From Albidovulum aestuarii (lineage in GTDB: Bacteria; Pseudomonadota; Alphaproteobacteria; Rhodobacterales; Rhodobacteraceae): DNA of 64,000 nucleotides. The stretch is from positions 1-64,000 of the forward strand of contig NZ_JASBQQ010000010.1 of NCBI RefSeq assembly GCF_029961185.1. Reading direction: 5' to 3'. Within the stretch, counting starts at the first letter, position 1; the number at the start of each line of letters is the position of its first letter. Made by a program: the position numbers and the translations under genes. The notes beneath the pieces are model-generated. The model worked only from the letters and a program-made list of their open reading frames with translations, was not told the origin of the DNA and did no database searches. Below are positions 26,485 through 35,625 of this stretch, one piece after another.

Positions 26485-27966
26485 TCAGAGGAAAGCGGTC
26501 TCTTCAAAGCTGCGCAACTTGCGGCTGTGGATACGTTCAAGCGGCATTTCGCGCAAGCGCTCCATCGCCCGAATCCCGATCAGAAGGTGGCGACTGACCT
26601 GGGTACGGTAGAAATCCGTGGCCATGCCGGGCAGCTTCAGCTCGCCATGCAGAGGCTTGTCTGAGACACAAAGAAGCGTGCCATAGGGCACACGGAACCG
26701 GAATCCATTGGCCGCGATCGTCGCACTTTCCATGTCCAGCGCGATGGCGCGGGACTGGCTGAGGCGTTGAACCGGACCGGTCTGGTCGCGCAGTTCCCAG
26801 TTGCGGTTGTCAACCGTGGCGACGGTGCCCGTGCGCATGATGCGCTTCAGCTCAAACCCGTCGATTTCCGAAACCTCGGCGACGGCTTCCTGCAGCGCGA
26901 TCTGAATCTCGGCCAAGGCGGGTACCGGCACCCAGACCGGCAGGTCGTCGTCCAGCACCTTGTCCTCGCGCAGATAGGCATGGGCGAGCACGAAATCGCC
27001 AAGCGACTGGCTGTTCCTCAGCCCCGCGCAATGGCCGACCATCAGCCAGGCATGGGGGCGCAGGACCGCGATATGGTCGGTCGCGGTCTTGGCGTTCGAT
27101 GGCCCCACGCCGATATTCACAAGCGTGATCCCCTGCCCGCCGCGCCGCTTCAGGTGATAGGTCGGCATCTGCGGCAGTTTCGGCAGTTGCGGGATGTCGC
27201 CATCCTCGGCGGTGATCTCGTGATTTCCGGGCGCGACGAAGGCGGTGTAGCCTGAGGCCGGATCGCCCAGCGCCTTGCGGGCGAAGGCCTCGAACTCATC
27301 CACGTAGAACTGGTAGTTGGTGAAGAGGACGTGGTTCTGGAAATGCACCGGATCGGTCGCGGTGTAATGCGCGAGACGCGCCAGTGAATAATCCACCCGT
27401 TGCGCCGTAAAGGGCGCCAGATGCCCCGACCCATCGGCATTCGGCCCGGCAGTGCCGTTGACGATATCGTCGTTGGTCGTGGCCAGATCCGGCACGTCGA
27501 AGACATCGCGCAGCGGGAAGTCCAGCACGCCTTCCTGCGGGACCGAGACGGCTGGATTGGAGGCCACCGCAAAATGGATCGGGATCGGCGTGGCGCTGGG
27601 GCCAACAATGACCGGTACGCCGTGGTTCTCGATCAGAAGGCCCAACTGTTGAACAAGGTAGTTCCGGAACAGGTCCGGCCGGGTGACCGTCGCGGCATAG
27701 GTGCCCGGTATGGCGACATGGCCGAAGCTCAGGCGGCTGTCGGCCTTGGCATGGCTCGTGGTCGTCACACGGACTTCGGGATAGAAGGCGCGGACCCTTG
27801 TCTTGGGGCGCACGCCCGCGACGGTCTCGCTGAACTTATCAAACAGGAACCGTGTGGCTTGGGTGTAAAGCGCCTCCAGCCGCGATACCGCCGCCTCGGC
27901 ATCGGTAAAGGCCTCGGGTGCTGCGACCTGCGGCATCAGGACCGGTAATTCGCCTTGTGCGTTCAT
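26485..27966 (-). CDS. amn: AMP nucleosidase
   Basis: Hydrolyses AMP to adenine and ribose 5-phosphate. The 493-residue protein has the N-terminal Amn-specific domain (to about 180) and the C-terminal PNP/UDP-type phosphorylase domain, with VNIGVGPSNAKTATDHIAVLRPHAWLMVGHCAGLRNSQSLGDFVLAHAY and ALDMESATIAANGFRF, the Glu-containing catalytic MES motif. The start at 27966 (MNAQGE) is the family start; the longer frame lacks support. It stands alone between HU and the sulfotransferase operon. Confidence 0.94.
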   Translation of the reverse strand: MNAQGELPVLMPQVAAPEAFTDAEAAVSRLEALYTQATRFLFDKFSETVAGVRPKTRVRAFYPEVRVTTTSHAKADSRLSFGHVAIPGTYAATVTRPDLFRNYLVQQLGLLIENHGVPVIVGPSATPIPIHFAVASNPAVSVPQEGVLDFPLRDVFDVPDLATTNDDIVNGTAGPNADGSGHLAPFTAQRVDYSLARLAHYTATDPVHFQNHVLFTNYQFYVDEFEAFARKALGDPASGYTAFVAPGNHEITAEDGDIPQLPKLPQMPTYHLKRRGGQGITLVNIGVGPSNAKTATDHIAVLRPHAWLMVGHCAGLRNSQSLGDFVLAHAYLREDKVLDDDLPVWVPVPALAEIQIALQEAVAEVSEIDGFELKRIMRTGTVATVDNRNWELRDQTGPVQRLSQSRAIALDMESATIAANGFRFRVPYGTLLCVSDKPLHGELKLPGMATDFYRTQVSRHLLIGIRAMERLREMPLERIHSRKLRSFEETAFL

Positions 27967-28126
27967 GCGTAAAGCTCCGCTGAGATCCGGTGCGACGGGT
28001 CGGGATAAGGGATGTGGGGCTGGCTTCGGTCGGACATGCCGAAATCTGGCAGATCGGCCCAGCGCCCGCAAGGCGGGACCGTTACGGCGGGTAGATTGAA
28101 ACTATCCTTGCCGGAAGGATCGGCTT

Positions 28127-29155
28127 CTACTCACCAAGTCCGAGTGCAGCAAAGCCGCGGTCGGAAAGACGCGCATGCAGCGCCTCGGCCTCAGCAGCCA
28201 GATCCGCATCATGCGCCTCCGGCGCGCGGTCGGCGACCGGGCGCAATTGCTGCGGCATGTCGGGCGTGACGCCTATCCGCGTCGCAACGGCCTGCCAGAC
28301 GGCAGGATCCGCGCTCAGCGCCTCATACGGTACGAAAGTCACGTTCTCGGCGGCGGCTTCAACCGGGTCGAGTGCCGAATAGGCCGCGATCCAGACGCGC
28401 AACCAGTAATCCATGCTGCCCGGATCACCCTCTGGCCGACCGCTGAACATGAAGGGCCTATGGGTCGCGCCGAACTCGTGATGTCCGAGCCAAGTCATGT
28501 AGTCACGGATGAACGGGTCGGCATCGAGAAAGCGCTGATGTTGCCCCAGAAGGCTCGCCGCATGGTCGAGCGGACGGCGAAGCGGCACGAGAAATTCAGC
28601 CTTCGGCATGGCCTTGGCCAGCGTGCTGAGCCGCAGGATATTGTTGTTGTTCTTCGAGACGTAGCGGGCCTTGCCGGTCTTCTTCAGCACCAGACGGATC
28701 AGGTCACGGTATCCGGCGATCAGATCGGCATCGGGCTTGTGCACCTTCAGCCCGTCCGCGCCGATATAGCTTTTCCCATCGAATATGCGCCAATAGACCT
28801 CGTCGAGCGCCTCGGGGCTTTGGGTATCCACCTCAATCCCGTCACCGTGGGCGCGTTCGGCCTTCACACCAGGCTTCTGTCCCTTGCGGCTGAGCTTCGC
28901 CCAAAGGTTCGGGGCCAGCACGAATGGCATGTCGGCATAGGTGAGCGAGCCGAATTCCCCGGTGCGGTGGATCTCGCGCATCAGGATCGTCGTGCCCGCG
29001 CGGGCAAGGCCGGTGACGAAGACATGGCACCCGGTATCCTCAGGGGTAGTCTTCAGATGCATTCCCCGTTCGATGTCATGCATCATCTCGGCAGTCGCGG
29101 GCGAGGCCAGCGCCAGCCTGTGCAGCATCCGGTCGAGCGCCGAGTAATCAGCCAC
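28127..29155 (-). CDS. PAPS-type sulfotransferase family protein
   Basis: A 342-residue cytoplasmic P-loop-fold protein. The 5'-phosphosulfate-binding loop is GLARAGTT (about 49-56), and the 3'-phosphate-binding segment is KNNNNILRLSTLAKAMPKAEFLVPLRRPLDHA near 169-200, whose RRP motif and Ser/Lys fit PAPS sulfotransferases. The catalytic base has not been assigned. It begins with GTG at 29155, overlapping the preceding membrane-protein gene by 8 nt. It is last in a four-gene operon, so it probably sulfates the same product as its partners. Confidence 0.8.
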   Translation of the reverse strand: MADYSALDRMLHRLALASPATAEMMHDIERGMHLKTTPEDTGCHVFVTGLARAGTTILMREIHRTGEFGSLTYADMPFVLAPNLWAKLSRKGQKPGVKAERAHGDGIEVDTQSPEALDEVYWRIFDGKSYIGADGLKVHKPDADLIAGYRDLIRLVLKKTGKARYVSKNNNNILRLSTLAKAMPKAEFLVPLRRPLDHAASLLGQHQRFLDADPFIRDYMTWLGHHEFGATHRPFMFSGRPEGDPGSMDYWLRVWIAAYSALDPVEAAAENVTFVPYEALSADPAVWQAVATRIGVTPDMPQQLRPVADRAPEAHDADLAAEAEALHARLSDRGFAALGLGE

Positions 29156-29519
29156 GCGTCACCTTGAGCCGGAGCCAGATGTAAAGGATCGAGACCACGC
29201 ACAATGCCCCGATCACGGCAGGTCGGAGAAGCGCCTCAACCCAAACGGCAAAACCACCGGGAAAGACCAGTCCCAGAAGCAGCACAGGCGTGAGTGCCAG
29301 CATCAGCATGACGAAAAACTGGATCGACCCCTTGCCGATCGTCCAGGAATAGGACGGCAGGATCTTTTCCTTCCAGTGATCCGAGATACGTTTGCTTTTC
29401 AGCACCCGCCCGGATTTCTGCGCCGTCGCCGTAACCTTGCGGATCACCGGTAGAAGCGGCAGGCGCAAAAAAGCCTCGCTGGCGAGTACGCCGGCGAGCA
29501 GGACAAAGATCCAGACCAT
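29148..29519 (-). CDS. small three-helix membrane protein of sulfo-operon
   Basis: A 123-residue protein with three hydrophobic segments (about 2-16, 66-91 and 97-115) and a Lys/Arg-rich cytoplasmic loop between the first and second (RKVTATAQKSGRVLKSKRISDHWK). I do not recognise a family. It starts 2 nt behind the YIGPG protein stop and overlaps the sulfotransferase start, so it is expected to be a partner or subunit of a membrane complex. Confidence 0.75.
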   Translation of the reverse strand: MVWIFVLLAGVLASEAFLRLPLLPVIRKVTATAQKSGRVLKSKRISDHWKEKILPSYSWTIGKGSIQFFVMLMLALTPVLLLGLVFPGGFAVWVEALLRPAVIGALCVVSILYIWLRLKVTRG

Positions 29520-29520
29520 T

Positions 29521-29760
29521 TTATTCTGCGGGCTCGCCGTCGCCCGATCCCTTGGCCACCTTTGACTTGCGACCCTTCAGCATCCGTTTGATCGGATAAT
29601 AAAGCACAGCGACAATCGCGAGGAAGATTGACCCTATCACGCCGAGAACGGCCGCAATCGCCCCCGCGCCGACACCCGGGCCGATATAGGCCATTGCCAT
29701 CTGAGGCGACATCAAGATCGCCGCGGCAAGTGTTACGATCAGAACTTCGCGCTTAACCAT
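29521..29760 (-). CDS. small YIGPG-motif membrane protein of sulfo-operon
   Basis: A 79-residue protein. An N-terminal hydrophobic signal-like helix ends near AMA (about residue 24). It is followed by the distinctive YIGPGVGAGAIAAVLG turn, a second helix (about 34-56) and a basic, charged tail (KRMLKGRKSKVAKG). From memory, similar YIGPG proteins occur beside envelope glycan and sulfation genes. No function is established. Its ATG overlaps the arylsulfotransferase stop by 8 nt. Confidence 0.78.
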   Translation of the reverse strand: MVKREVLIVTLAAAILMSPQMAMAYIGPGVGAGAIAAVLGVIGSIFLAIVAVLYYPIKRMLKGRKSKVAKGSGDGEPAE

Positions 29761-31105
29761 TGCAGTTTACCTTCTCAAGCACCTTGACCAATGCGTCGCC
29801 AACGGACGGCTCAATGTAGCGGGTCCACGCCATTGCGTAAACTTGCCCGTCGCCAGCACGGTTGAGATATTGCTGGACGATATTCCCGTCTTTGTCGAAA
29901 ATCAGCAATCTTCCGCCAAAAGTCTCCTCGACCATGAGGTTCCCGCCGGGAAGCACCTCCGAGAGTCCCGCAAAGGTCGTTTCGACATCATACTTCAGGA
30001 ATGCGTCCCGCCAGGGCCTCGTAACTTCACCCGTGGAGAAGTCGTATATCATTACATCGACCACCTCTTCGACACGGGTGCCCTTGCCGTAATCCCTTAC
30101 ATTGTTGCTGAAAACCGAGATGCGATGATCGTCGAGTATGTCGACATCGTGCTGTTTCAACCACGGTCCTTCCTTCATCCAGATGATTTCATTCGTTGAA
30201 GGGCGATAGAGCATAACCATGGACGGCCCGCGCAGATTGACGAAAAGATCGCCTTTCTTCCAAAAGGGACCATCTTCGAGGACCGGCTGAATGTCGTTCA
30301 GGTGCAGAGGGTCGTCATAATATGTCAGGATCGGAAACAATTTCCCCAAAAGGTCGTGATCGGTGAAAACCTTGGTCAGAGAAATGCTTTCGACACGCTT
30401 TCCGTCCAGCGTAACGCGATCAAGCGAATCGTTGGCGTAGGATGCGGGCCAACGGCTGTCCGGTTCTTGCGGAGGATGAGCAGGTACCCAGAAATCACCA
30501 TTCGCGTCGACCTCGGTCGAATGCGAATAGATGCGGTCCGCAAGTAGCCACATCGGATGCGAACAGGCATCTGTCCGAACCATAGGGCTGTAATTATCCT
30601 TGAGGATCAGACCGCCATCGGCATTCACGAAGGGGTGGAGTGTCTGGAAATGCGACAGCGTCCATCTTTCGTTCTCTGAGCGTTGCGGGATCGGGTCCAC
30701 ATCGGCCATGAGCTCGTTGACGTCCGGCAACCACGTGTAGTGGGTTTTCATGTCACTGAGGCTGACAAGTTCAATAGACTGACGCTGCAGATCACCGTCG
30801 ATCCGGCTAAGAAGCACATAACCGTCCAATCCGGGCGCCCCGGCATCGCCGAACGACCAGCCGCTCGGAATCGCGTCGAACCGTTTGGCGTAGTGATTTA
30901 TCCTGGAATCGGGATCGCGCAGCCGTTTGAAGACCAGCGGAAGTTCAGCCAGCGCGTGAGCGGCAGCACCAACGCCTCCCGCAAATGAGGACCCGCGTTC
31001 GCGCAATAGGACGAGCCCGCCGAACGCGATCAGCCCCAAAAGTCCGATCAGGGCAAACACGCACAACACCCAGGCTTCGATACGCGCGAACAGAAATCTC
31101 TTCAT
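29753..31105 (-). CDS. arylsulfotransferase (ASST-like) family protein, membrane-anchored
   Basis: A 450-residue protein with one N-terminal membrane helix (about 10-34) and a large periplasmic beta-propeller-like domain. Motifs typical of the family are HLNDIQPV, KQHDVDILDDHRISVFSNN and the repeated GDLFVNLRG/GNLMVEETFGGRLLIFD propeller blades. Classical ASST is PAPS-independent and periplasmic with a catalytic His. I see candidate His residues but cannot fix the catalytic one. Base composition is clearly AT-richer than in the neighbouring genes. First gene of the operon. Confidence 0.78.
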   Translation of the reverse strand: MKRFLFARIEAWVLCVFALIGLLGLIAFGGLVLLRERGSSFAGGVGAAAHALAELPLVFKRLRDPDSRINHYAKRFDAIPSGWSFGDAGAPGLDGYVLLSRIDGDLQRQSIELVSLSDMKTHYTWLPDVNELMADVDPIPQRSENERWTLSHFQTLHPFVNADGGLILKDNYSPMVRTDACSHPMWLLADRIYSHSTEVDANGDFWVPAHPPQEPDSRWPASYANDSLDRVTLDGKRVESISLTKVFTDHDLLGKLFPILTYYDDPLHLNDIQPVLEDGPFWKKGDLFVNLRGPSMVMLYRPSTNEIIWMKEGPWLKQHDVDILDDHRISVFSNNVRDYGKGTRVEEVVDVMIYDFSTGEVTRPWRDAFLKYDVETTFAGLSEVLPGGNLMVEETFGGRLLIFDKDGNIVQQYLNRAGDGQVYAMAWTRYIEPSVGDALVKVLEKVNCNG

Positions 31106-31257
31106 AAAACCGGACCACACTTTGCAGGAAGGCTGCTACAACGATTGCGGCCATGGAAAGTAGAAATTTACTTGGCGTCAATAGCAGCGGACTTTTTCCG
31201 GGTAGAATCAGGGTTCCCGACAGAAGCCGCTGAACGAAACCTGGACGGAGGAATGAA

Positions 31258-31548
31258 TTGTCAACGGTGAAAGCCCGAATTTCAATCACCTACTGCACCG
31301 GTTGCAACTGGCTCTTGCGGTCCGGCTGGATGGCGCAGGAGCTTTTGTCGACCTTTGGCACCGATATCGGCGGCGTGACGCTGATCCCCGGCACCGGCGG
31401 CACCTTTGAAATCCGGGTCGGGGATGAGCTGGTTTGGGACCGCAAGCGCGACGGCGGCTTTCCGGACGTCAAGGCGCTTAAGCAGATGGTCCGCGACCGG
31501 ATCGACCCGGACCGTGATCTGGGTCATATCGACCGCGCGAAGGGCTGA
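31258..31548 (+). CDS. SelT/SelW/SelH-type (Rdx) thioredoxin-like protein, Cys version
   Basis: A 96-residue thioredoxin-fold protein with the redox motif C-x2-C in ITYCTGCNW, the site of selenocysteine in mammalian SelW, here Cys. The rest has the SelW pattern (LIPGTGGTFEIRVGDELVWDRKRDGGFPDVKALKQMVRD). It starts with TTG at 31258, supported by GGAGGAA at 31246-31252; no ATG in frame fits. Role in redox homeostasis is inferred. It is divergent from the arylsulfotransferase. Confidence 0.83.
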   Translation: MSTVKARISITYCTGCNWLLRSGWMAQELLSTFGTDIGGVTLIPGTGGTFEIRVGDELVWDRKRDGGFPDVKALKQMVRDRIDPDRDLGHIDRAKG

Positions 31549-31568
31549 TCAACAGCTCGTTCGCGTCA

Positions 31569-32228
31569 TCACGTCCTGATCTTTCGCGCCACAATGAACC
31601 GGCGGGGCGGCTGGGCGGGGTGGTTGCCGGTCTCGATGATCTCAAACCCGGCCTTCATGACCGCCGCTTCAAGTTCCGCGATATGCCCGATCCGCACGAA
31701 CGGCGCCTTGCCGACCAGTTGCATCAGCGGCAGGACACCCATCATAAAGGTGAGAAACATTCGTTCGCGCGTCCAGCCCGATCCCGCAACGGGGCGGCAG
31801 ATGGTCTTGGAAATAAAGAGGCCGCCAGGTTTCAGAAGATGGTTCACCCGGTCCAGCGCCTTCGGCAGATCGGTCAGAAGGTGCAGCATGTTGAAGGCAA
31901 GGACGGCGTCATAGGGTCCGTCGTCCAACGCCGCGTCGTGAACATCGGCCGCAACAAAACGGATGTTCTTCACACCTTCGGCCCCGGCCTTGCGCTGCCC
32001 GACCGCGATCATTCCGGGCGAGACATCGCTCGCCGTAATCTCGCCCACACCCGGTGCGAGCAGGAGCGCAGTCGATCCGCTGCCGCAGCCCAGTTCCAGC
32101 ACCCTGTCCTTCCCGGACAGGTGAGACCGGGTCCGCTCCAGAGTATAGGTATAGGCGTCCATGTCCTTGATGGGCGATTTGGCATATTTCTCGGCGATGC
32201 CGTCCCAGAATTTTGCTGTGTCTTGCAT
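31569..32228 (-). CDS. class I SAM-dependent methyltransferase
   Basis: A 219-residue Rossmann-fold methyltransferase. Motif I is VLELGCGSGS near 41-50, motif II is around EITASDVSPGMI, and motif IV is AVLAFNMLHLL. The C-terminus has ISKTICRP. This resembles small ubiquinone/phospholipid-type or general methyltransferases; the substrate is not evident. It is divergent from the LysR gene at 32314, which probably regulates it. Confidence 0.85.
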   Translation of the reverse strand: MQDTAKFWDGIAEKYAKSPIKDMDAYTYTLERTRSHLSGKDRVLELGCGSGSTALLLAPGVGEITASDVSPGMIAVGQRKAGAEGVKNIRFVAADVHDAALDDGPYDAVLAFNMLHLLTDLPKALDRVNHLLKPGGLFISKTICRPVAGSGWTRERMFLTFMMGVLPLMQLVGKAPFVRIGHIAELEAAVMKAGFEIIETGNHPAQPPRRFIVARKIRT

Positions 32229-32313
32229 GATGTGTCTCCTTTGATCACGGAGATACTCATGCGATTTTCATAAATAAATTGCCGAAATACGTTGTTTGAA
32301 TATACAAATATGC
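32229..32313. promoter_or_regulatory. divergent intergenic region, methyltransferase/LysR
   Basis: 85 nt of AT-rich sequence between two divergent starts, consistent with shared control by the LysR product. It contains T-N11-A-like spacing, but no single clear dyad stands out by eye. Confidence 0.45.
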
Positions 32314-33225
32314 ATGGATAAGCGCCCCGGCAGCTTTGACTGGAACCATGTCCGCGCCTTTCTCGCCACCGCCGAGAAAGGCTCACTTTCCGCCGCTGCG
32401 CGGGTGCTGGGCCTCACCCAGCCGACGCTGGGCCGACAGGTCGCGGCACTGGAGCAGGACCTCGGCATCCTTCTCTTCGAACGGGTCGGCCGCACGTTGC
32501 ACCTGACTGAAGCCGGGCGCGACCTCTTGGGCCATGTCCGGGCGATGGGAGCCGCGGCGGACCGCGTTGCACTCGCGGCCAACGGCCAGTCCCAGTCGAT
32601 CGAGGGCATGGTCCGGATCACGGCGAGCGAGGGGCTCTCCGCCCATATCCTGCCCGCCGCACTGAAACGGATCAGAGAGGTCGCCCCCCGGCTGGAGATC
32701 GACATCGTCGCCGCCAATGATATCCGCGACCTGATGCGGCGGGAGGCCGATATCGCCATCCGCCATGTCCGCCCCGAACAGCCCGACCTCATCGCCCGTC
32801 TGGTGCGCGAGGCAAGGGCGTATTTCTATGCCTCACCCGGCTATCTTGCGGCACGGGGCCGCCCAAGGACCCTCGCCGACCTCGCCCGGCACGATTTCAT
32901 CGGCTTCGGTGACAACCGGCGCATGCTCGACTACCTCCAGCCCCTCGGAATGCCGGTGACCGAGGCGAATTTCCGCATCGGCTCGGCCAATGGCATCGTC
33001 GCCTGGGAACTGGCGCGGCAGGGCTTCGGCATCGCGCCGATGTGGGACGATCTGGCGCGCCTCAACCCGGAAATGGAACGCATCCTGCCCGACCTGAAGC
33101 CGATCACCTTCCCGATCTGGCTGACGACCCACCGCGAGCTGCATACCAGCCGGCGCATCCGGCTGGTCTTCGATCTGCTTGCGGAGTTCCTCTCGCGCGA
33201 GCCGCTGGCGGGGATCAGCCCCTGA
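32314..33225 (+). CDS. LysR-family transcriptional regulator
   Basis: A 303-residue LTTR with an N-terminal HTH (FLATAEKGSLSAAARVLGLTQPTLGRQVAALEQ, about 14-46) and an effector domain with HVRPEQPDLIARLVREARAYFYASP. Effector-binding residues are not identifiable. It is divergent from the methyltransferase, the probable target. The ATG at 32314 (MDKRPGS) is chosen; the frame starts with TTG 18 nt earlier. Its 3' end overlaps the convergent pheT by 11 nt. Confidence 0.88.
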   Translation: MDKRPGSFDWNHVRAFLATAEKGSLSAAARVLGLTQPTLGRQVAALEQDLGILLFERVGRTLHLTEAGRDLLGHVRAMGAAADRVALAANGQSQSIEGMVRITASEGLSAHILPAALKRIREVAPRLEIDIVAANDIRDLMRREADIAIRHVRPEQPDLIARLVREARAYFYASPGYLAARGRPRTLADLARHDFIGFGDNRRMLDYLQPLGMPVTEANFRIGSANGIVAWELARQGFGIAPMWDDLARLNPEMERILPDLKPITFPIWLTTHRELHTSRRIRLVFDLLAEFLSREPLAGISP

Positions 33226-35623
33226 GGACGCCGCCCGTGGCCTTCGCGACCTTCTCGACGATCTTGGCCGAAACCGCCTCGATTTCCTCGTCGGTCAGGG
33301 TCTTGTCGCGCGGTTGCAGGCGGACGGAAATGGCGAGTGACTTCTTGCCCGTGCCCATCTGCGCCTCGGCCTTCTCGCCGGTGAACTGATCGAAGACGGC
33401 AACGCTTTCGATCAGCGCCTTGTCAGCGCCCTGTGCGGCGTTCACAAGCGTCAGCGCCTCGACCTCTTTGCCTACGACAAAGGCAAAGTCGCGCTCGACC
33501 GCCTGAAGGTCGGACCGGCCGAGGGCGGCGCGGGTTGTGGTTTTCGATTTCGGGAAGGGCACGGCCTCAACCCTTACTGTGAAGGCAACCGCAGGCCCCT
33601 TCACATCCATCGCCTTCAACACCTTCGGATGCACGTCACCGAAAGTGGCGATCACGTTCGGCCCCAGACCCATCACGCCCGACCGGCCCGGATGCCACCA
33701 GGCATCGGCCCTGCGGCTGATCTGCACCTTCTGGGGAGCACCCAAAGCGGCCAGCACCGCCTCGGCATCGGCCTTGGCGTCGTAAAGATCGGCCATGCGG
33801 CGCGAGCCATAGGGGTCGCGCGGCGCGGTCGCACCGATCAGAAGGCCCGTGGCCATCAGCGCCTGTTCGCCGGGCTCGCCGCCATGGAAGGCGGGGCCGA
33901 CTTCGAACAGCGCGAGGTCCATGAAGCCGCGCGCCTGATTGCGGGCGGCGGCCTGCAAGAGACCCGGCAGCAGGTCGGGCCGCATATGGGTCATTTCCGA
34001 CGAGATCGGATTTTCCAGCCGCGTCGCCTCACCCCCGCCGCCGAACATCGCAGCGGACGCGCCGTCGATGAACGAATAGGTCACGCATTCATTGTAACCC
34101 AAAGCCGCCAGCACCCGCCGCGCCGCCTTCTCGCGCATCTGCATCGGCGTCAGGATCGGTTTCGGCACGCCCGGTTTCGCCCGCCGCATCGGCTTGCCTT
34201 CCAGCTTCGTCAGCGACGCGATGCGCGCCACTTCCTCGACCAGATCGGCCTCACCCAGAATATCGGGCCGCCAGGAGGGCGGATGGGCCATATCGCCCTT
34301 CAGGGCGAAGCCCAGGGCCTCCAACGTCGCCCGCTGGTCGCCCTCGGCGATGTTCATGCCGACGAGGCTCACGACCTTCTTCGCATCGAACCGATAGGCC
34401 CGGTCGCTGACCGGCACCGCGCCATCCATCACGACCTCAGAGGCCTCGCCGCCACAGAGGTCAAGGATCATCCGCGTCGCCAGTTCCAGCCCCGGCAGGG
34501 TGAAGTCCGGGTCCACGCCGCGTTCAAAGCGGTAGCGGGCATCGGAATTGATCTTCAGCGCCCGGCCCGTCGTGGCAATCGTGATCGGGTCCCAATAGGC
34601 GCTTTCAAGGAAGACATCGGTCGTTTCCTCGGTGCAGCCGGAAACCGCGCCGCCCATCACACCGGCGATGCTTTCGGGGCCCTGATCATCCGAAATCACC
34701 ATCATACCGGGGCGGAACGTATAGGTCTTCTCATCCAGCGCCTCGATGGTTTCGCCGCCCGCCGCCGGATGGATGCGCAGATCGCCCTTCACCTTGCTCG
34801 CGTCGAAGACATGCAGGGGCCGGTTCTGATCGAAGGTGAAGAAGTTGGTGATATCGACCAGCGCCGAGATCGGGCGCAGGCCAATGGCCTTCAGCCGCGC
34901 CTGCAACCAGGCCGGGCTCGGCCCGTTCTTCACACCGCGGATCAGGCGGCCGGTGAAGAGGGGGCAACCCTTTTCCTTCAGGACCTCGTCGATCACCACC
35001 TTGATCGGGCTCTCAAACCCGCCCTTGACCGGCTCGACATTCAGCGGCTTGAGCCGCCCGAGGCCCCGCGCCGCCAGATCGCGGGCAAGGCCGCGCACGC
35101 CCAAAGCATCGGGGCGGTTCGGGGTGATCTTGATATAGATCATCGGATCGACCGCGCCGGGGCGGTTCTTCGCCAGCCAGTCCACGAACCGCTCGCCGAC
35201 CTCGCCCGACGGGAGTTCGATGATGCCGTCATGTTCGTCGGAAAGTTCAAGTTCCCGTTCCGAGGCCATCATGCCATGGCTCTCGACCCCCCGGATCTTG
35301 CCGACGCCAAGGGTCACGTCGATGCCGGGCACATAATCGCCGGGCTTGCAGAGGACGACCGTGATGCCTTCCCGCGCGTTCGGCGCGCCGCAGACGATCT
35401 GCTTTTCGCCCTCATCGGTCAGCACCCGGCAGACCCTGAGCTTGTCGGCATCGGGATGCTGTTCGGCATGGAGCACCTTGGCGAGGGTGAAGGCAGAGAG
35501 CCGTGCTGCGCGGTCCTCGACCTCTTCGACCTCAAGGCCAAGATCGGTCAGCGCATAGAGGATCTCGTCGAGCGTGGCTTGCGTTTCGAGATGGTCTTTC
35601 AGCCAGGAGAGGGTGAATTTCAT
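33215..35623 (-). CDS. pheT: phenylalanine-tRNA ligase beta subunit
   Basis: The beta subunit of the alpha2-beta2 enzyme, which charges tRNA-Phe and edits Tyr-tRNA. The 802-residue protein has the N-terminal tRNA-binding/OB domain (residues about 40-150, HPDADKLRVCRV and GVESHGMMASERELELSDEHDG), the central B3/B4 editing region, B5 (KINSDARYRFERGVDP around 390) and the C-terminal ferredoxin-like anticodon-binding domain (RSDLQAVERDFAFVV to the end). The start at 35623 (MKFTLSWL) is the usual one. pheS is upstream with one extra gene between. Confidence 0.96.
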   Translation of the reverse strand: MKFTLSWLKDHLETQATLDEILYALTDLGLEVEEVEDRAARLSAFTLAKVLHAEQHPDADKLRVCRVLTDEGEKQIVCGAPNAREGITVVLCKPGDYVPGIDVTLGVGKIRGVESHGMMASERELELSDEHDGIIELPSGEVGERFVDWLAKNRPGAVDPMIYIKITPNRPDALGVRGLARDLAARGLGRLKPLNVEPVKGGFESPIKVVIDEVLKEKGCPLFTGRLIRGVKNGPSPAWLQARLKAIGLRPISALVDITNFFTFDQNRPLHVFDASKVKGDLRIHPAAGGETIEALDEKTYTFRPGMMVISDDQGPESIAGVMGGAVSGCTEETTDVFLESAYWDPITIATTGRALKINSDARYRFERGVDPDFTLPGLELATRMILDLCGGEASEVVMDGAVPVSDRAYRFDAKKVVSLVGMNIAEGDQRATLEALGFALKGDMAHPPSWRPDILGEADLVEEVARIASLTKLEGKPMRRAKPGVPKPILTPMQMREKAARRVLAALGYNECVTYSFIDGASAAMFGGGGEATRLENPISSEMTHMRPDLLPGLLQAAARNQARGFMDLALFEVGPAFHGGEPGEQALMATGLLIGATAPRDPYGSRRMADLYDAKADAEAVLAALGAPQKVQISRRADAWWHPGRSGVMGLGPNVIATFGDVHPKVLKAMDVKGPAVAFTVRVEAVPFPKSKTTTRAALGRSDLQAVERDFAFVVGKEVEALTLVNAAQGADKALIESVAVFDQFTGEKAEAQMGTGKKSLAISVRLQPRDKTLTDEEIEAVSAKIVEKVAKATGGVLRG

Positions 35624-35625
35624 TG

